A DNA stretch of 64,000 nucleotides from Vibrio alfacsensis (GTDB lineage Bacteria > Pseudomonadota > Gammaproteobacteria > Enterobacterales > Vibrionaceae), in NCBI RefSeq assembly GCF_003544875.1, contig NZ_CP032094.1, positions 1,178,001 through 1,242,000 of the forward strand. Direction: 5' to 3'. Shown here piece by piece: positions 47,023 through 56,625 of the stretch (positions are counted from its first letter, which is position 1; every line of letters begins with the position of its first letter). The translations under genes were made by a program, and so were the position numbers. Under the pieces are notes generated by a model that saw only the letters and a program-made list of their open reading frames with translations, searched no databases and had not been told where the DNA came from.

Positions 47023-47931
47023 ATGGTTTACTTGCTTCCGTTTTTCACTGTTATGATTTGGGGCGGTAATGCCATTGTGAATAAAATGGCCTCAAGCACA
47101 ATAGAGCCGAGCGCGATGAGTTTTTACCGATGGCTATTGTCGATGGTAATTTTAACCCCTTTCTGCCTTCCAGCTGTGCTCAGACAACGTCATATCATAA
47201 AGCCTCACCTAACCAAGTTAGCGGTACTCGCACTTTTGGGCATGGTTCTTAACCAATCACTTGGTTACTACGCGGGTCTAACGACATCTGCTTCCAATAT
47301 GGCGCTGATCACCTCCCTTGTGCCACTAATGAGTGTGTTCTTAAGTGTGCCTCTTTTGGGCAAATCCATTTCCATGCTGAGCATTGTCGGCGGGGTACTC
47401 TCATTGTCGGGCCTCGCGTTCATGCTTGGCCATGGCGATATTCGCTACTTTTTTAATCAAGACATAACTCAAGGGGATAGCTTGATGATTTTAGCATCCC
47501 TTTGTTACGCGGTTTACTGTGTGCTGCTTAAGCGTTGGAAAATGCCGTTCAACAGCATGACTCTAGTTTACATGCAAGGCGCATTCACTCTGATCATGCT
47601 AATGCCTTTATGGCTTCGTAGCGAACACTTGCTACCAAGCCAAAGCGCACTACCTCTGATTGCTTACGCAGGCATTGCAGCATCCATTTTTGCCCCGCTG
47701 ATGTGGGTAAAAGCGATCGATTTAATTGGGGCCGACTCAAGCGCGATGTTTATGAACTTAATGCCTGTTGTGTCCGTGGCACTTGCATCCACATTACTTG
47801 GCGAGAAGATTCATACCTACCATATCATCGGCGGTATGTTGGTGATCTCTGGCGTTATCCTTTCGCAAATCAAACTACGTAGAAAAGGCAAAGCCATCGA
47901 CCCAGAAGCGCAAGCTGCAACGAGCTCATAG
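47023..47931 (+). CDS. EamA/DMT-family exporter
   Basis: From ATG 47023 there are 302 residues with ten hydrophobic segments in two EamA repeats (MIWGGNAIVNKMASS at the start of the first, SLCYAVYCVLLKRWKMP in the second). Such proteins export amino acids or metabolites. Divergent from the AraC-type gene, which is a common regulator-exporter pair. A terminator follows. Confidence 0.87.
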   Translation: MVYLLPFFTVMIWGGNAIVNKMASSTIEPSAMSFYRWLLSMVILTPFCLPAVLRQRHIIKPHLTKLAVLALLGMVLNQSLGYYAGLTTSASNMALITSLVPLMSVFLSVPLLGKSISMLSIVGGVLSLSGLAFMLGHGDIRYFFNQDITQGDSLMILASLCYAVYCVLLKRWKMPFNSMTLVYMQGAFTLIMLMPLWLRSEHLLPSQSALPLIAYAGIAASIFAPLMWVKAIDLIGADSSAMFMNLMPVVSVALASTLLGEKIHTYHIIGGMLVISGVILSQIKLRRKGKAIDPEAQAATSS

Positions 47932-47936
47932 CAACT

Positions 47937-47971
47937 AAAAAGAAAAGAGCCATCATGGCTCTTTTCTTTTT
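47937..47971. terminator. Bidirectional terminator after the EamA gene
   Basis: A perfect 16-bp stem (47937-47952 with 47956-47971) with a TCA loop, A-rich before and T-rich after. It serves the EamA gene and the leftward envelope operon. Confidence 0.92.
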
Positions 47972-47984
47972 GCTTTCATTTGGA

Positions 47985-48566
47985 TTAAAGGGCTTCAGCC
48001 TGCTGTTCCAATTCTTTGCTTGTCTTTTGGCTCACAAACTCTTTGTATAGTGCCGCTTTATCCGTTGGATCAATGTCCGTACCTGCCGTTACAGCAGAGT
48101 TAAACATCTTTTCTGATTCAATTTTTGGCATGACTACTAGCGCACAAATTTGCTCTACGCCACCAATTTCAACCAGTGATACTTGCTCAACTTGGCTCTT
48201 TTGAATTGAAGTATTAGTTATTTGCTTAGCGATTTGCTCAAAAGATGTGCCAGAGGCTTGACCGTCAACTGAGCTATCAATTTTTTGATAGTTCTTCTCT
48301 AACACACTGACTTTAATATCAAGGTTTTGCGCAAGCGTGTTACGCGCTAGAGAGATAGCGTGGTTACGATCAACAGAAAAGTTACCTGACGCCGTAACAC
48401 AGTTTGACGCTGCAAAGCCATTCGCTGAAGTTGGGTTTAGTACCCAACTAGGCACATTGCTGCCTTTGTTGGTTTCCACTTTCGCCATGTTTTCAGAACC
48501 ACTTTGACTCGCACAACCAGATAAGATCACTGCGCTGATTGCAGCGGTAAGAATTTGATATTTCAT
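47985..48566 (-). CDS. LPP20-like lipoprotein (last gene of the envelope operon)
   Basis: From the ATG at 48566 (with AAAGGAA upstream) there are 193 residues. The lipobox LSGC puts the lipidated Cys at position 18. The mature part has PSWVLNPTSANGFAASNCV, then ISLARNTLAQNLDIKVSVLEK, the pattern of LPP20/FlgP-like lipoproteins. It is likely an outer-membrane lipoprotein facing the periplasm. It starts 12 bp after the transglycosylase gene. Confidence 0.75.
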   Translation of the reverse strand: MKYQILTAAISAVILSGCASQSGSENMAKVETNKGSNVPSWVLNPTSANGFAASNCVTASGNFSVDRNHAISLARNTLAQNLDIKVSVLEKNYQKIDSSVDGQASGTSFEQIAKQITNTSIQKSQVEQVSLVEIGGVEQICALVVMPKIESEKMFNSAVTAGTDIDPTDKAALYKEFVSQKTSKELEQQAEAL

Positions 48567-48578
48567 CTTCAATTCCTT

Positions 48579-49892
48579 TTAGATAATTGAGTTGGACTGC
48601 GCATGATAGGTTTTCATTCTATCGTTGACCTTTTTGAGATATTTGCGAGTCTCGTTATAAGGTAAGTTCTTGATAAGGTGCTCATATACTTCATCAGAAC
48701 TCATGGTATTGATTTTCTTAATCGCACTAGAAACACGTCGCTCACCAAATGCTTTGGCCACGTTACCTGACCCGGTGTTGTAAGCCGCGATCACACTGTA
48801 AGTCGCACTTTGTGGGTCTTTAATGCCTTTTAGGTATCGACTCTGAAGAATTTTTAGATACGCCGTGCCAGTTTCGATATTCAAATTGGGATCGTATAAG
48901 TCATTCGCTCTCATCGGCTTATCTTTACCGCGATATAGCTTATTCACATCATGACCAGCGGTTGTCGGCACGATTTGCATCAGCCCGTATGCTGGCACAT
49001 GAGATTTTGCCTTCGGGTTGAAATGCGACTCTTCGTGCATGATTGCCAAAACAAGTGCAGGCGGTAGTTCTCGCTTTGCACTTTCTTGTTGAATCGCAGG
49101 AAGGTACTGATTGGCGCGGTGCGCCAGTGATGATTTTGGAATCTTGACCTTATACTCAACAATCTTTTTAGGCTGTTGCTTTAGTTGCTTCTCTTGCTGA
49201 ACTAATTCTTGCTTCACAGCAGCAATGCGTTTTTCTTCCTGCTTCACCATTTGTTGTTTTTGCTGAACAATCACTTGCTCTTGCTTTTGTTCACTTAACA
49301 CCGCACTTTTTTCAGCAGCAAAGATGTCAAGTTGACTCATTTGGCGCTCAGTTTGCGCCTCAATCTCTTTCTTCACCTCTTCGAAAGTCTTTGGTTCTAC
49401 TTTTATTTCCTCAACGAAAACCATTGTTGGCTCGGCTTTTTTAGGTTGAGTTACACCAACTTCTTCAAACACCTTGGCGTTTTTCTCGATAACGGCATTG
49501 ACGACTTCAGCTTCAACAACTGGAGCTTCGGCTTTTTCTTCTTCCGCAGGCGGTAAGTAGCTAACCGTAATCTCACCTTTCTCCAAATCAACAACGGTTC
49601 GTGCGTTATGTTGTTCGTCATAAACCACTACCACATCCGGAGAAGGTATTTTGGTGTCACCCCATTTTTGAATAGAGGCTTTCTGTTTTTTGTCCCAATC
49701 CGCTAAGTAAGCTTGCTGCCATTGATTGAACTCTTGAATTTGGGCGGCATACCATTGCTCAAACTCATCCGTATCATCAGCGGTTAATTGTTCGATTTCT
49801 TGGTCCAGTTCAGCAAAAGGATCATTTGCAATACTTGGTTGCATCACAATTAGGTTTAACAACGCAGCCAGTGCGCAATATTTCAATTTCAT
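48579..49892 (-). CDS. MltC-like lytic murein transglycosylase
   Basis: This 437-residue exported protein has a signal peptide ending PSIAND with no lipobox Cys, unlike E. coli MltC. Residues about 25-110 look like the MltC N-terminal domain, 165-260 is a long Gln/Glu/Lys coiled coil (KQEEKRIAAVKQELVQQEK), and about 285-425 is the SLT domain: LAIMHEESHFNPKA with the catalytic Glu, YGLMQIVPTTAG, and AAYNTGSGNVAKAF. It cleaves peptidoglycan to allow insertion of a structure. Context suggests it opens the wall for the operon's complex. Confidence 0.87.
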   Translation of the reverse strand: MKLKYCALAALLNLIVMQPSIANDPFAELDQEIEQLTADDTDEFEQWYAAQIQEFNQWQQAYLADWDKKQKASIQKWGDTKIPSPDVVVVYDEQHNARTVVDLEKGEITVSYLPPAEEEKAEAPVVEAEVVNAVIEKNAKVFEEVGVTQPKKAEPTMVFVEEIKVEPKTFEEVKKEIEAQTERQMSQLDIFAAEKSAVLSEQKQEQVIVQQKQQMVKQEEKRIAAVKQELVQQEKQLKQQPKKIVEYKVKIPKSSLAHRANQYLPAIQQESAKRELPPALVLAIMHEESHFNPKAKSHVPAYGLMQIVPTTAGHDVNKLYRGKDKPMRANDLYDPNLNIETGTAYLKILQSRYLKGIKDPQSATYSVIAAYNTGSGNVAKAFGERRVSSAIKKINTMSSDEVYEHLIKNLPYNETRKYLKKVNDRMKTYHAQSNSII

Positions 49893-49918
49893 AAATTGAG
49901 TTACCGTAATTTGTTAAA

Positions 49919-50683
49919 TCAGAAATAAGAAGACAGATCTCCGACACTCTCAGCTTGTTGCTCAAACATTTGATCTTCAATGTCTATCACCAAACGCTCG
50001 CATTCTTTGCTTGAGCACTGCTTTGCGATGAACAAGCTTTCCTCAAGTTCTCCTTGCTCAAACTGCCATTGAGCTAGCCAGTGCTTGATTTCACTGTTGG
50101 AAATTGCGGAAACATCGACATACTGCTGATAGTAATTTTCAGCTTTGGTCACGTCTGATTGAGATAAGAGCAAGGTGACTAAACCTGCGGCATCCATTGC
50201 AACGCTAGGTTCTTTGATGATCAACGGTAATATCGGCTTGATGTGCTGGTACTGCTTGGTTGAGTAATACGCAATGGCATAGTTCAGCGCTGTGGTTTGC
50301 AGATTGGTTTTGTAGCCAGTATCATTGACATTCGCACTGCACTGAGCTTGACTCTTACTCACTGAAGAAAACTGAATATTGGTCAGTTCATAAGTTAGAC
50401 TCGCAAAAGGCCACGAATCTAAAGTTTCACGAATGAAACCACCTTCAAGCAACTTCTCTTCGTATTTTTTGCGAAGCTCTAAACCAAGCCCTTTACGACA
50501 CAATGACTTCATTTGTTTCGTGGTCAGTTCACGCTGTCTTTTCACTTCAACTGACACTTCTGAGTCACTGGTTTTAAGCTCATAATCCGTGCCATTGAAC
50601 GACCAAGAATGAGAGTCGGAAGCAAAAACTGGTAGACCTAAAAGGCCTACCAGAACAAGCAAGTATCTGTGGTTACAGATCAT
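49919..50683 (-). CDS. Exported hypothetical protein with helical repeats
   Basis: 254 residues with a signal peptide (MICNHRYLLVLVGLLGLPVFAS). The N-terminal half is beta-rich with Cys pairs; the C-terminal half has TPR/Sel1-like helical pairs (LNYAIAYYSTKQYQHIKPILPL, KAENYYQQYVDVSAI). Its start overlaps the DUF6844-like gene by 11 nt. Probably a periplasmic scaffold protein of the operon. No family name can be given. Confidence 0.65.
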   Translation of the reverse strand: MICNHRYLLVLVGLLGLPVFASDSHSWSFNGTDYELKTSDSEVSVEVKRQRELTTKQMKSLCRKGLGLELRKKYEEKLLEGGFIRETLDSWPFASLTYELTNIQFSSVSKSQAQCSANVNDTGYKTNLQTTALNYAIAYYSTKQYQHIKPILPLIIKEPSVAMDAAGLVTLLLSQSDVTKAENYYQQYVDVSAISNSEIKHWLAQWQFEQGELEESLFIAKQCSSKECERLVIDIEDQMFEQQAESVGDLSSYF

Positions 50684-51974
50684 TTGCGTTACTCACTTGA
50701 CCAGATGGTCCTTGAGTATTGTTGCTTCCGTCAGTCAGACCACCGGTTGTTGAAATTTTGTGGTCTGAGCTTGCGTTTTGACCTTCACGAACGCGCTTTT
50801 TGTTTTCTGCAGCTGCTTGCTTTGCCGTCGCCTCTAGAGAAGGGGCATAAACCGCAACGGCTAACATCCAGTCACCATCGCTGCTCTTAAAGGTTTTAAC
50901 AGAAACACCTGGAGGAACTTGACCCGCTGCAAATGACTTGTACGAATCAAAGCTCTTGATGTTGTTCATGAACGTGTGTTTGTCTTCTGCCAATACTTTC
51001 GCATCTGCTGGGTTAACGCTCTCAGGTGGGTACTCGAACTGTTCATTCTTCTCTAACTGGTTTTCAGTAAAACCACCTTCCCAGTAAACTTGTTCACCTT
51101 GCATTACTGCAATCAGACCGTTTCTCGCTTTTGCTTGCGCTTGAGATTTAGACATACCAAGCAGCTTGCGTTTCACGCTCTTATTCTTGTTGTCACGAAT
51201 GATCGAAGAACCGAAACCAAGTACAAACGACTCGCCCGTTTCAGCGTTGGTAATCACTTTCGCCCCAACAGGAGGCATAACACCCGCCTGCAGATCAGCG
51301 ATGATTTGTTTGAAAATCACGTTTGGTTCTGTAGTCTGAGTCAGAGCGCCCACTTTACGCTTCGTTTGTTCACGTGTTTTCGGCGTTGAAATCAAACTAA
51401 CACGAACTAGGTTTTCACTCGGATCATCATACACATCGAACGTCACGTAACCTGCCAACGCGCCTTTTACTGACTCAGCACAGTTATCGCTCATCATGCT
51501 TGTGGTGTTTGCCGCGCCTTCTGTCGCAGTATCAATCACATCCATGGTTTCGTTGATCGCTGTCGCACACATGTTGCTCATGCCTTCCATGTTTTCCACT
51601 AATTGCTTTTTCGCAATTTGGAAAGCTTTCATGTATGCGCCACGCTTAGATAACAACGTCGCGTTACGGTTTTCGTAAGTTTCGTAGCTACCAGAACCTG
51701 TAGATAGAATACCGATACCCGAGCCAACTGCGATCATCTTAACGCCATCACCTTCGTCTTCGATCAGGCTTTGATGAGCAACAAGTACTGCGGCTTTCGG
51801 GTCTGCTGCCACAACTAAATCACCCACCTCTTTTACGTCATCTGTATTTACAGCTTGTGTTTCAGAAGGTGCATCGGTTGCAGGAACGAGATCATTAAGG
51901 TCAAAATCTACATTTGCATGTGCAGAACCAAAGGCACTTGCTAGTACCAATGAAAGAAGTGTTTTTTTAAACAT
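50673..51974 (-). CDS. Exported DUF6844-like protein
   Basis: 433 residues: signal peptide (MFKKTLLSLVLASAFGSAHA), then an LPP20-like region (LLSKRGAYMKAFQIAKKQLVENM), then a segment with FDVYDDPSENLVRVSLISTPKT, and a low-complexity Gly/Ser/Asn tail at the end. The region around residue 130-230 resembles repeated FlgT/LPP20 domains. I believe it fits DUF6844, from memory. Overlaps the next gene in the operon. Confidence 0.65.
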   Translation of the reverse strand: MFKKTLLSLVLASAFGSAHANVDFDLNDLVPATDAPSETQAVNTDDVKEVGDLVVAADPKAAVLVAHQSLIEDEGDGVKMIAVGSGIGILSTGSGSYETYENRNATLLSKRGAYMKAFQIAKKQLVENMEGMSNMCATAINETMDVIDTATEGAANTTSMMSDNCAESVKGALAGYVTFDVYDDPSENLVRVSLISTPKTREQTKRKVGALTQTTEPNVIFKQIIADLQAGVMPPVGAKVITNAETGESFVLGFGSSIIRDNKNKSVKRKLLGMSKSQAQAKARNGLIAVMQGEQVYWEGGFTENQLEKNEQFEYPPESVNPADAKVLAEDKHTFMNNIKSFDSYKSFAAGQVPPGVSVKTFKSSDGDWMLAVAVYAPSLEATAKQAAAENKKRVREGQNASSDHKISTTGGLTDGSNNTQGPSGQVSNANDL

Positions 51975-51992
51975 AAATATCCTGTAGAGGTC

Positions 51993-53390
51993 TTAAAGCA
52001 CGTTGATTTGGTAATCGTTCAAAACACGTAGCTTGGACTGATAATTTGGCTGATGAATGCGCAACGTTGGCTGGATAAACTGAGCAAGGTCATTGGCGTT
52101 GTTTAATGAGCGAAGTCGGACAATCACCTTGCCAGAACGACTTTCAATCTTGATATCAGAAACGCCGTTGATCGCACTAAGCAAGGTATAAAGTTGACCT
52201 TGTTGACCTGCCGCTTTCGGCGTAAAGATCAATTCTCGAACCGGACCACCACGCATTGCCATCTTTTGGACGGCGCTATGTAACGCTTGAGTCAGCATTT
52301 TCTGGTTTTGATCGACAGCCAAGTGCACTGACGCTAGTTCATTCAGCATCCCCTCTTTGTTAGGAAGGGTCATCAGTGTTGGATCGTTGTGCCAATTACC
52401 GTATTCATTACCCGCTCGGTCTAATAGCTTAGCCGCCAATTCCAACTGCAAGCCGGAAGGCGTCACTTTCTCTTTTTCTTGAACTTGAAGAATGATGGTT
52501 GCCTGCTCTGGAGTACCAGAGAGATCGAAGCCCATCTGAGCAAGAGAACTACTGAACGTGGTTTGAACAACCGGAAGGTGCGCATCCACGTAAACGGCAG
52601 GTTGCCCTAGACTCTTGATAAGTTGAGCGATCTTAGCCTCAACCTTTTGGCGTTCAACAGACACATCGAGCGTCACGACAAGCACACCATTTGGTTTAGT
52701 TTGGCTAGAAATTTCGCTCCAACCAGTAATCATACCTTGCGATTGCATTGATAAGGATTGGACAGCTACATCATGCAAGTTAAAGTCATCACTGACCGCA
52801 TTTGCCGACATGCTTGAATAGGTTTGCTGAAGGTAGCCAGATTTAACCATCACGCCCAAAACTTGGCTGATAGCACGACGAAATGCATCTTGCTCAGCCG
52901 CTTGGCGCGCACTTAAACCTTGCTTAGCGTTCGGGATACCCTCACCGATGACCACAACAGAAACCGTCGAGTCAGAACCCCAAACAATACCCTCGTCTGA
53001 GTCTTCTTCTGTTTGCGTTGGTGGCATAAGACGCACATTCACACAGGTATCATCGCCGTAGATTTCAGGTTGCCCAAAATCCGCAGTGATCATCCCTCTC
53101 TCGATTCCAGTTACTAACATTTCTCGAGCAGCTTGATTAAACTGTTCGTTGAGTAATTCGGAATCTTCAGAAGATAAAGAAAGTGAAACCTGCCCATTTA
53201 AAAACAGTCGCAGGTTATTGATCGCATCCGCTTTCGCACCCTCTATCGCTAACGCACCACGACCATAGGCGCACCCCTGCTCAACAAGAGCCAGTGTTGA
53301 CTGGCTCTTATCAAGTTCAAGCGCAGCTGCAGGTACAGCCGAAAGCAATCCACCGAGGGTAAGACTAAGACTTATCCCTTTTGCGCCCAT
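51993..53390 (-). CDS. FlgT-like exported protein
   Basis: 465 residues with a signal peptide ending VPAAALELD. Two FlgT/LPP20-like units are visible: YGRGALAIEGAKADAINNLRLF at about 40 and ARQAAEQDAFRRAISQVLGVMV at about 165, each followed by a beta region (NGVLVVTLDVSVE). FlgT is a periplasmic H-ring protein of the Vibrio flagellum; this gene is not in a flagellar cluster, so it may be a paralogue used elsewhere. Its start overlaps the CsgG-like gene by 19 nt. Confidence 0.65.
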   Translation of the reverse strand: MGAKGISLSLTLGGLLSAVPAAALELDKSQSTLALVEQGCAYGRGALAIEGAKADAINNLRLFLNGQVSLSLSSEDSELLNEQFNQAAREMLVTGIERGMITADFGQPEIYGDDTCVNVRLMPPTQTEEDSDEGIVWGSDSTVSVVVIGEGIPNAKQGLSARQAAEQDAFRRAISQVLGVMVKSGYLQQTYSSMSANAVSDDFNLHDVAVQSLSMQSQGMITGWSEISSQTKPNGVLVVTLDVSVERQKVEAKIAQLIKSLGQPAVYVDAHLPVVQTTFSSSLAQMGFDLSGTPEQATIILQVQEKEKVTPSGLQLELAAKLLDRAGNEYGNWHNDPTLMTLPNKEGMLNELASVHLAVDQNQKMLTQALHSAVQKMAMRGGPVRELIFTPKAAGQQGQLYTLLSAINGVSDIKIESRSGKVIVRLRSLNNANDLAQFIQPTLRIHQPNYQSKLRVLNDYQINVL

Positions 53391-54550
53391 GTGCTGCGTT
53401 CCTTCATGAATTCCATCGGGACACCGACGCTAACTGCAAAGATTCGACGCTGACGATCTGGACGGTAAATACCCTGCTCAGCTTCGTCTTTCACTTGATC
53501 AGCAAGCTTACTGTCTTTCCAGCGTACAATTTTGCCTTGAGCACTTTGTTGGCTAGGGTTAACCGTCGCAACACCGATTGGCTCAACAAAACCTGCACTG
53601 TACTCAAATACAACCATGGTTTCATTTGGTAATACACCAGCATTTTGACCACGATCTAGCGAGATTCGGTCGCCTTTAATGCCCATAACTTGTGCTGTTG
53701 CTGGCATCTCTTTTAGCAGACGAGTCAACATGATATCGAAGCCACGTGACGCCATTTCGTTCATCACAGAATCAACGTCTTTGCTACTGGTGTAGTTAAA
53801 ACCGCGGTAGTAGTCTCCATTTGCGATTACGGTTGTGAAGCTTTCCTTATCACGAACATCAAAATTAGAAACGCGGATCTTACCGATATTCGGGTAGCTC
53901 AGCTTTTCACGAGTGTACGGGTCAATAACACCCGTCGTCATTTCCATTGATGTTTGGAATAAAGACTGCGTAGAACCAAAGAGCATATCGCCAGTTTTAA
54001 GCACGTCGACTTTCATGATGTAGTCCGTCGATAACTTGTCACGACCACTCATTTTTTGTGCGACTTTTGCTGCACCTTCATCGGCAAGAATCTCTTCCAT
54101 CGCCGCGTTTACTGACTTAGTGTCACGCGTCAAGATACGGAAACGGTTCACACCCGCAAATTGGTTTTCTAAGGTGTTCTCAAGCGCTTTCGTTTCGAAC
54201 TTACCAATACTTGAATGCATTGCATTGAATACATCGGCAGATTTGCCTTGAAGGTTCTCGCTAACGTCGGTTTGAACGTCACCGAAGTAAAGGCGAATAG
54301 TCTTTTTAGCTAACGGACAACGGCTGTCTTTCTCGTTTGCTTCGTAAGTACAGAATTGAAGACCTTGAGTGTTGAAGTATGCTGGAACTTCAATGTCACT
54401 GTTGGTGAATTCAAACGCTGACTTACCAATGATTAAAGACGAGTTGCCTGCGTTACTCTCAACTGCGTAAGTTTGTTGGCTGGGCGTGCTATTACACCCA
54501 GCCAAAACAAGACCAGCAGCGACAAGTGTTGCGATCTTTGAATATTTCAT
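53372..54550 (-). CDS. CsgG-like lipoprotein
   Basis: 392 residues. Lipobox VLAGC with Cys19. The middle part has a CsgG/FlgO-like layout: LENTLENQFAGVNRFRILTRDTKSV, AKVAQKMSGRDKLSTDYIMKVDVL (quoted as GRDKLSTDYIMKVDVL). Near residue 290-330 is a FlgT-C-like barrel: GIKGDRISLDRGQNAGVLPNETMVV. The start overlaps the preceding stop (TAATG). Probably outer-membrane-anchored and a core part of the assembly. Confidence 0.7.
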   Translation of the reverse strand: MKYSKIATLVAAGLVLAGCNSTPSQQTYAVESNAGNSSLIIGKSAFEFTNSDIEVPAYFNTQGLQFCTYEANEKDSRCPLAKKTIRLYFGDVQTDVSENLQGKSADVFNAMHSSIGKFETKALENTLENQFAGVNRFRILTRDTKSVNAAMEEILADEGAAKVAQKMSGRDKLSTDYIMKVDVLKTGDMLFGSTQSLFQTSMEMTTGVIDPYTREKLSYPNIGKIRVSNFDVRDKESFTTVIANGDYYRGFNYTSSKDVDSVMNEMASRGFDIMLTRLLKEMPATAQVMGIKGDRISLDRGQNAGVLPNETMVVFEYSAGFVEPIGVATVNPSQQSAQGKIVRWKDSKLADQVKDEAEQGIYRPDRQRRIFAVSVGVPMEFMKERSTWAQKG

Positions 54551-55260
54551 TACGACTTAACTTTCTCTGCTAAAACTTTGTCTAGGTTCTCTAGTTGCTC
54601 GATTGTGTTTTGGTCTAGAGAAATCATGTCGTTTGCATCGTAAACAAGAAGAGAACGTGCTTTCATCTCGTTGTAAGCTTCAACAACTGGCACTTCTTCT
54701 TTTGCTTCTGCATCCGCTTCGCCTTCTTCTTCAGACTCGTTCGATAGGAAAGAAAGTGCGTTGCCTAAACCCGCCATTGCAGAATCTTGCGCAATTACTG
54801 CCGCGTTGTCTGAAGCGATAATTGCAATTTCAGCCGCCTCAAGCGCGATGTCTTTCGCTAGCTCAATGTTCTTGTCAAAGATGGAATCAGACGCAGCTTT
54901 GTACGCTTCAACTTGTGGGCGAATTTTCTTGTTTTCAGCTTTGCCTTCATCGAATTCATTCATCGCAACAAGAAGCTCTTCATCACTCTTATCAGCATTG
55001 ATCTTTAGGAAACCTGCTACGTCTGCATGCTTGTCTGCTAGTGTGCGGTAGTCTTGGAATACAGCACATTGACGCTCTTGAATCGACACCATCACTTTAG
55101 ATACTTTGTCTACAGCGTAAGATACTGGTGTGTACTCAGAGCCTAGCTCAGTACAAGATTTAACAAGAGCTGCACTCATTTCGTTACGGTCAACCGTCGC
55201 AGACTCCATACCTGGCATTGAAGAACAACCTGCTAGTGCGGTAGCAAATAGAGAAGCCAT
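54550..55260 (-). CDS. Lipoprotein with coiled coil; start probably at 55276
   Basis: As written, the ATG at 55260 gives MASLFATALAGCSS: a lipobox at Cys12 but no basic residues ahead, which is abnormal. An ATG at 55276 with AAAGGA upstream would give a proper N-terminus (MFK..TVMASLF) if the T5 run 55266-55270 had a different length, so the frame is probably off there. The mature part is acidic and helical, with EIAIIASDNAAVIAQDSAMAG and an Asp/Glu-rich stretch near residue 180. 236 residues as called. Confidence 0.65.
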   Translation of the reverse strand: MASLFATALAGCSSMPGMESATVDRNEMSAALVKSCTELGSEYTPVSYAVDKVSKVMVSIQERQCAVFQDYRTLADKHADVAGFLKINADKSDEELLVAMNEFDEGKAENKKIRPQVEAYKAASDSIFDKNIELAKDIALEAAEIAIIASDNAAVIAQDSAMAGLGNALSFLSNESEEEGEADAEAKEEVPVVEAYNEMKARSLLVYDANDMISLDQNTIEQLENLDKVLAEKVKS

Positions 55261-55331
55261 GACTGTTTTTAAACATTTCTGTATCCTTTAGATCAATACT
55301 GAATAGATAGATTTATTAGTAAGCTTTTTAA

Positions 55332-56194
55332 TTATTTTTGCTCAGCAGCCAGTTTTGCCGCCGCAGAGCTAGCTTGGGATTTACCTAACACGGTGATCAC
55401 CTTTTGGGTCACCATATGAGATGAATTTGAATCGAAGACTTTAAGTTGGATACTTTGCTTGGCGACAAAGTCTTTCCCTTGTCGTCCCTGCTGGGATTTC
55501 GTCTTGATATAAACGGAGATGCCACCATGATTCGACGCAAATGCGTGACGTGATAGCAACTCGTGAATTTGATGAGAAAAAGCATCATTCGATGCGACAA
55601 ACGAAATTGAGAGCATTTCTCTCTTCGCGTTCATCGTTTCGCTAATCTGTAGGTGTTGTACATGGTATGACTCCGCAGCATCGGAATCTAAAATACCGAG
55701 CACATCGAGCTGAACGGCACTTTTCGTCATTAGCTCTTCAGCATGAAAGTAGTCCTTCACACCACGCCAGTTGTTGTTGAGATTTTTAAGTTTTATCGCA
55801 GCCGTTTGGTACGAGACCGTCAAATCATGCTCAACCTGTTTCTGCCAGTTTTTTTTACTCAGCCGATAGCGATACTCACAACTTTTCTCGCCACATTCAT
55901 GACTTAAAACTTCCAAGTGAGGGATTTCAATTGGAAGTGAGTGTATGGATGAATCCTGAGAAAAAGAGGAGTCAACACCATGAGAAGTCTTAACAATAGA
56001 TGACTTTTCATTCACTTCGATAACACTAATCAAGTTAAGTGCCAATTGCTTCTTAGCATCTTTTAGAGCGACATGTTCAGCGTCACCAAACCCTGAAGCA
56101 TACAGATACCCAGAGTCTACCCCAGCGTATATCTTTATACTAATTAGGGAGATAGCTAAACTAAGACTTAAAAACGGAACAAGAGGCTAACCAT
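55332..56194 (-). pseudogene. LPP20-like periplasmic protein, frameshifted (first gene of the operon)
   Basis: An ATG at 56194 reads MVSLLFRF then stops; one more base in the A5 run 56170-56174 (plus strand) gives a good signal peptide (hydrophobic, ending IKIYA) and then GVDSGYLYASGFGDAEHVALKDAKKQLAL, the LPP20-like start (quoted as ASGFGDAEHVALKDAKKQ). The rest runs to 55332, about 287 residues, with a beta-rich middle. It heads the eight-gene operon. The frameshift may be a sequence error. Confidence 0.72.
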
Positions 56195-56625
56195 AAAGTG
56201 TTATTTAAAACGGGCAGAACCATACGAAATAATTAAACCATATGCAATTGAGCAAGCAATCACCAAACAGCACTCTCAATGAATATTTATTCATAAAAAT
56301 TTGTGTGATATTCATTCCACAATTACAGTCCCTTACACAGCCCTTACAAACAAAGACACATCATTCTCAAAAGTAAGATAGCCAACAAAACAGATATTCA
56401 ATTAATTGAATTAGTGCGATTTTATCAATAGTATATTTTTAATAAGTGTGACTTATGTTTTATCTATAACATGATAAAACTCGATTTTGAAGCGGTTTTA
56501 GCCAGCTTTCGGATTGCTTAATCCAACTCGAAACGACACTGATGTGATAAATGTTTTGCTAACGCATTTAAGAGTCGTTGCATTGCTGTTACATTGAAGC
56601 TAAACAACGCACAAAGGAATGACAA
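56195..56625. promoter_or_regulatory. Promoter region between the envelope operon and the thioesterase gene
   Basis: About 430 bp of AT-rich sequence, expected to hold the operon promoter near 56200-56300 and the thioesterase promoter near 56560-56600. No ORF and no recognised operator. Confidence 0.4.
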
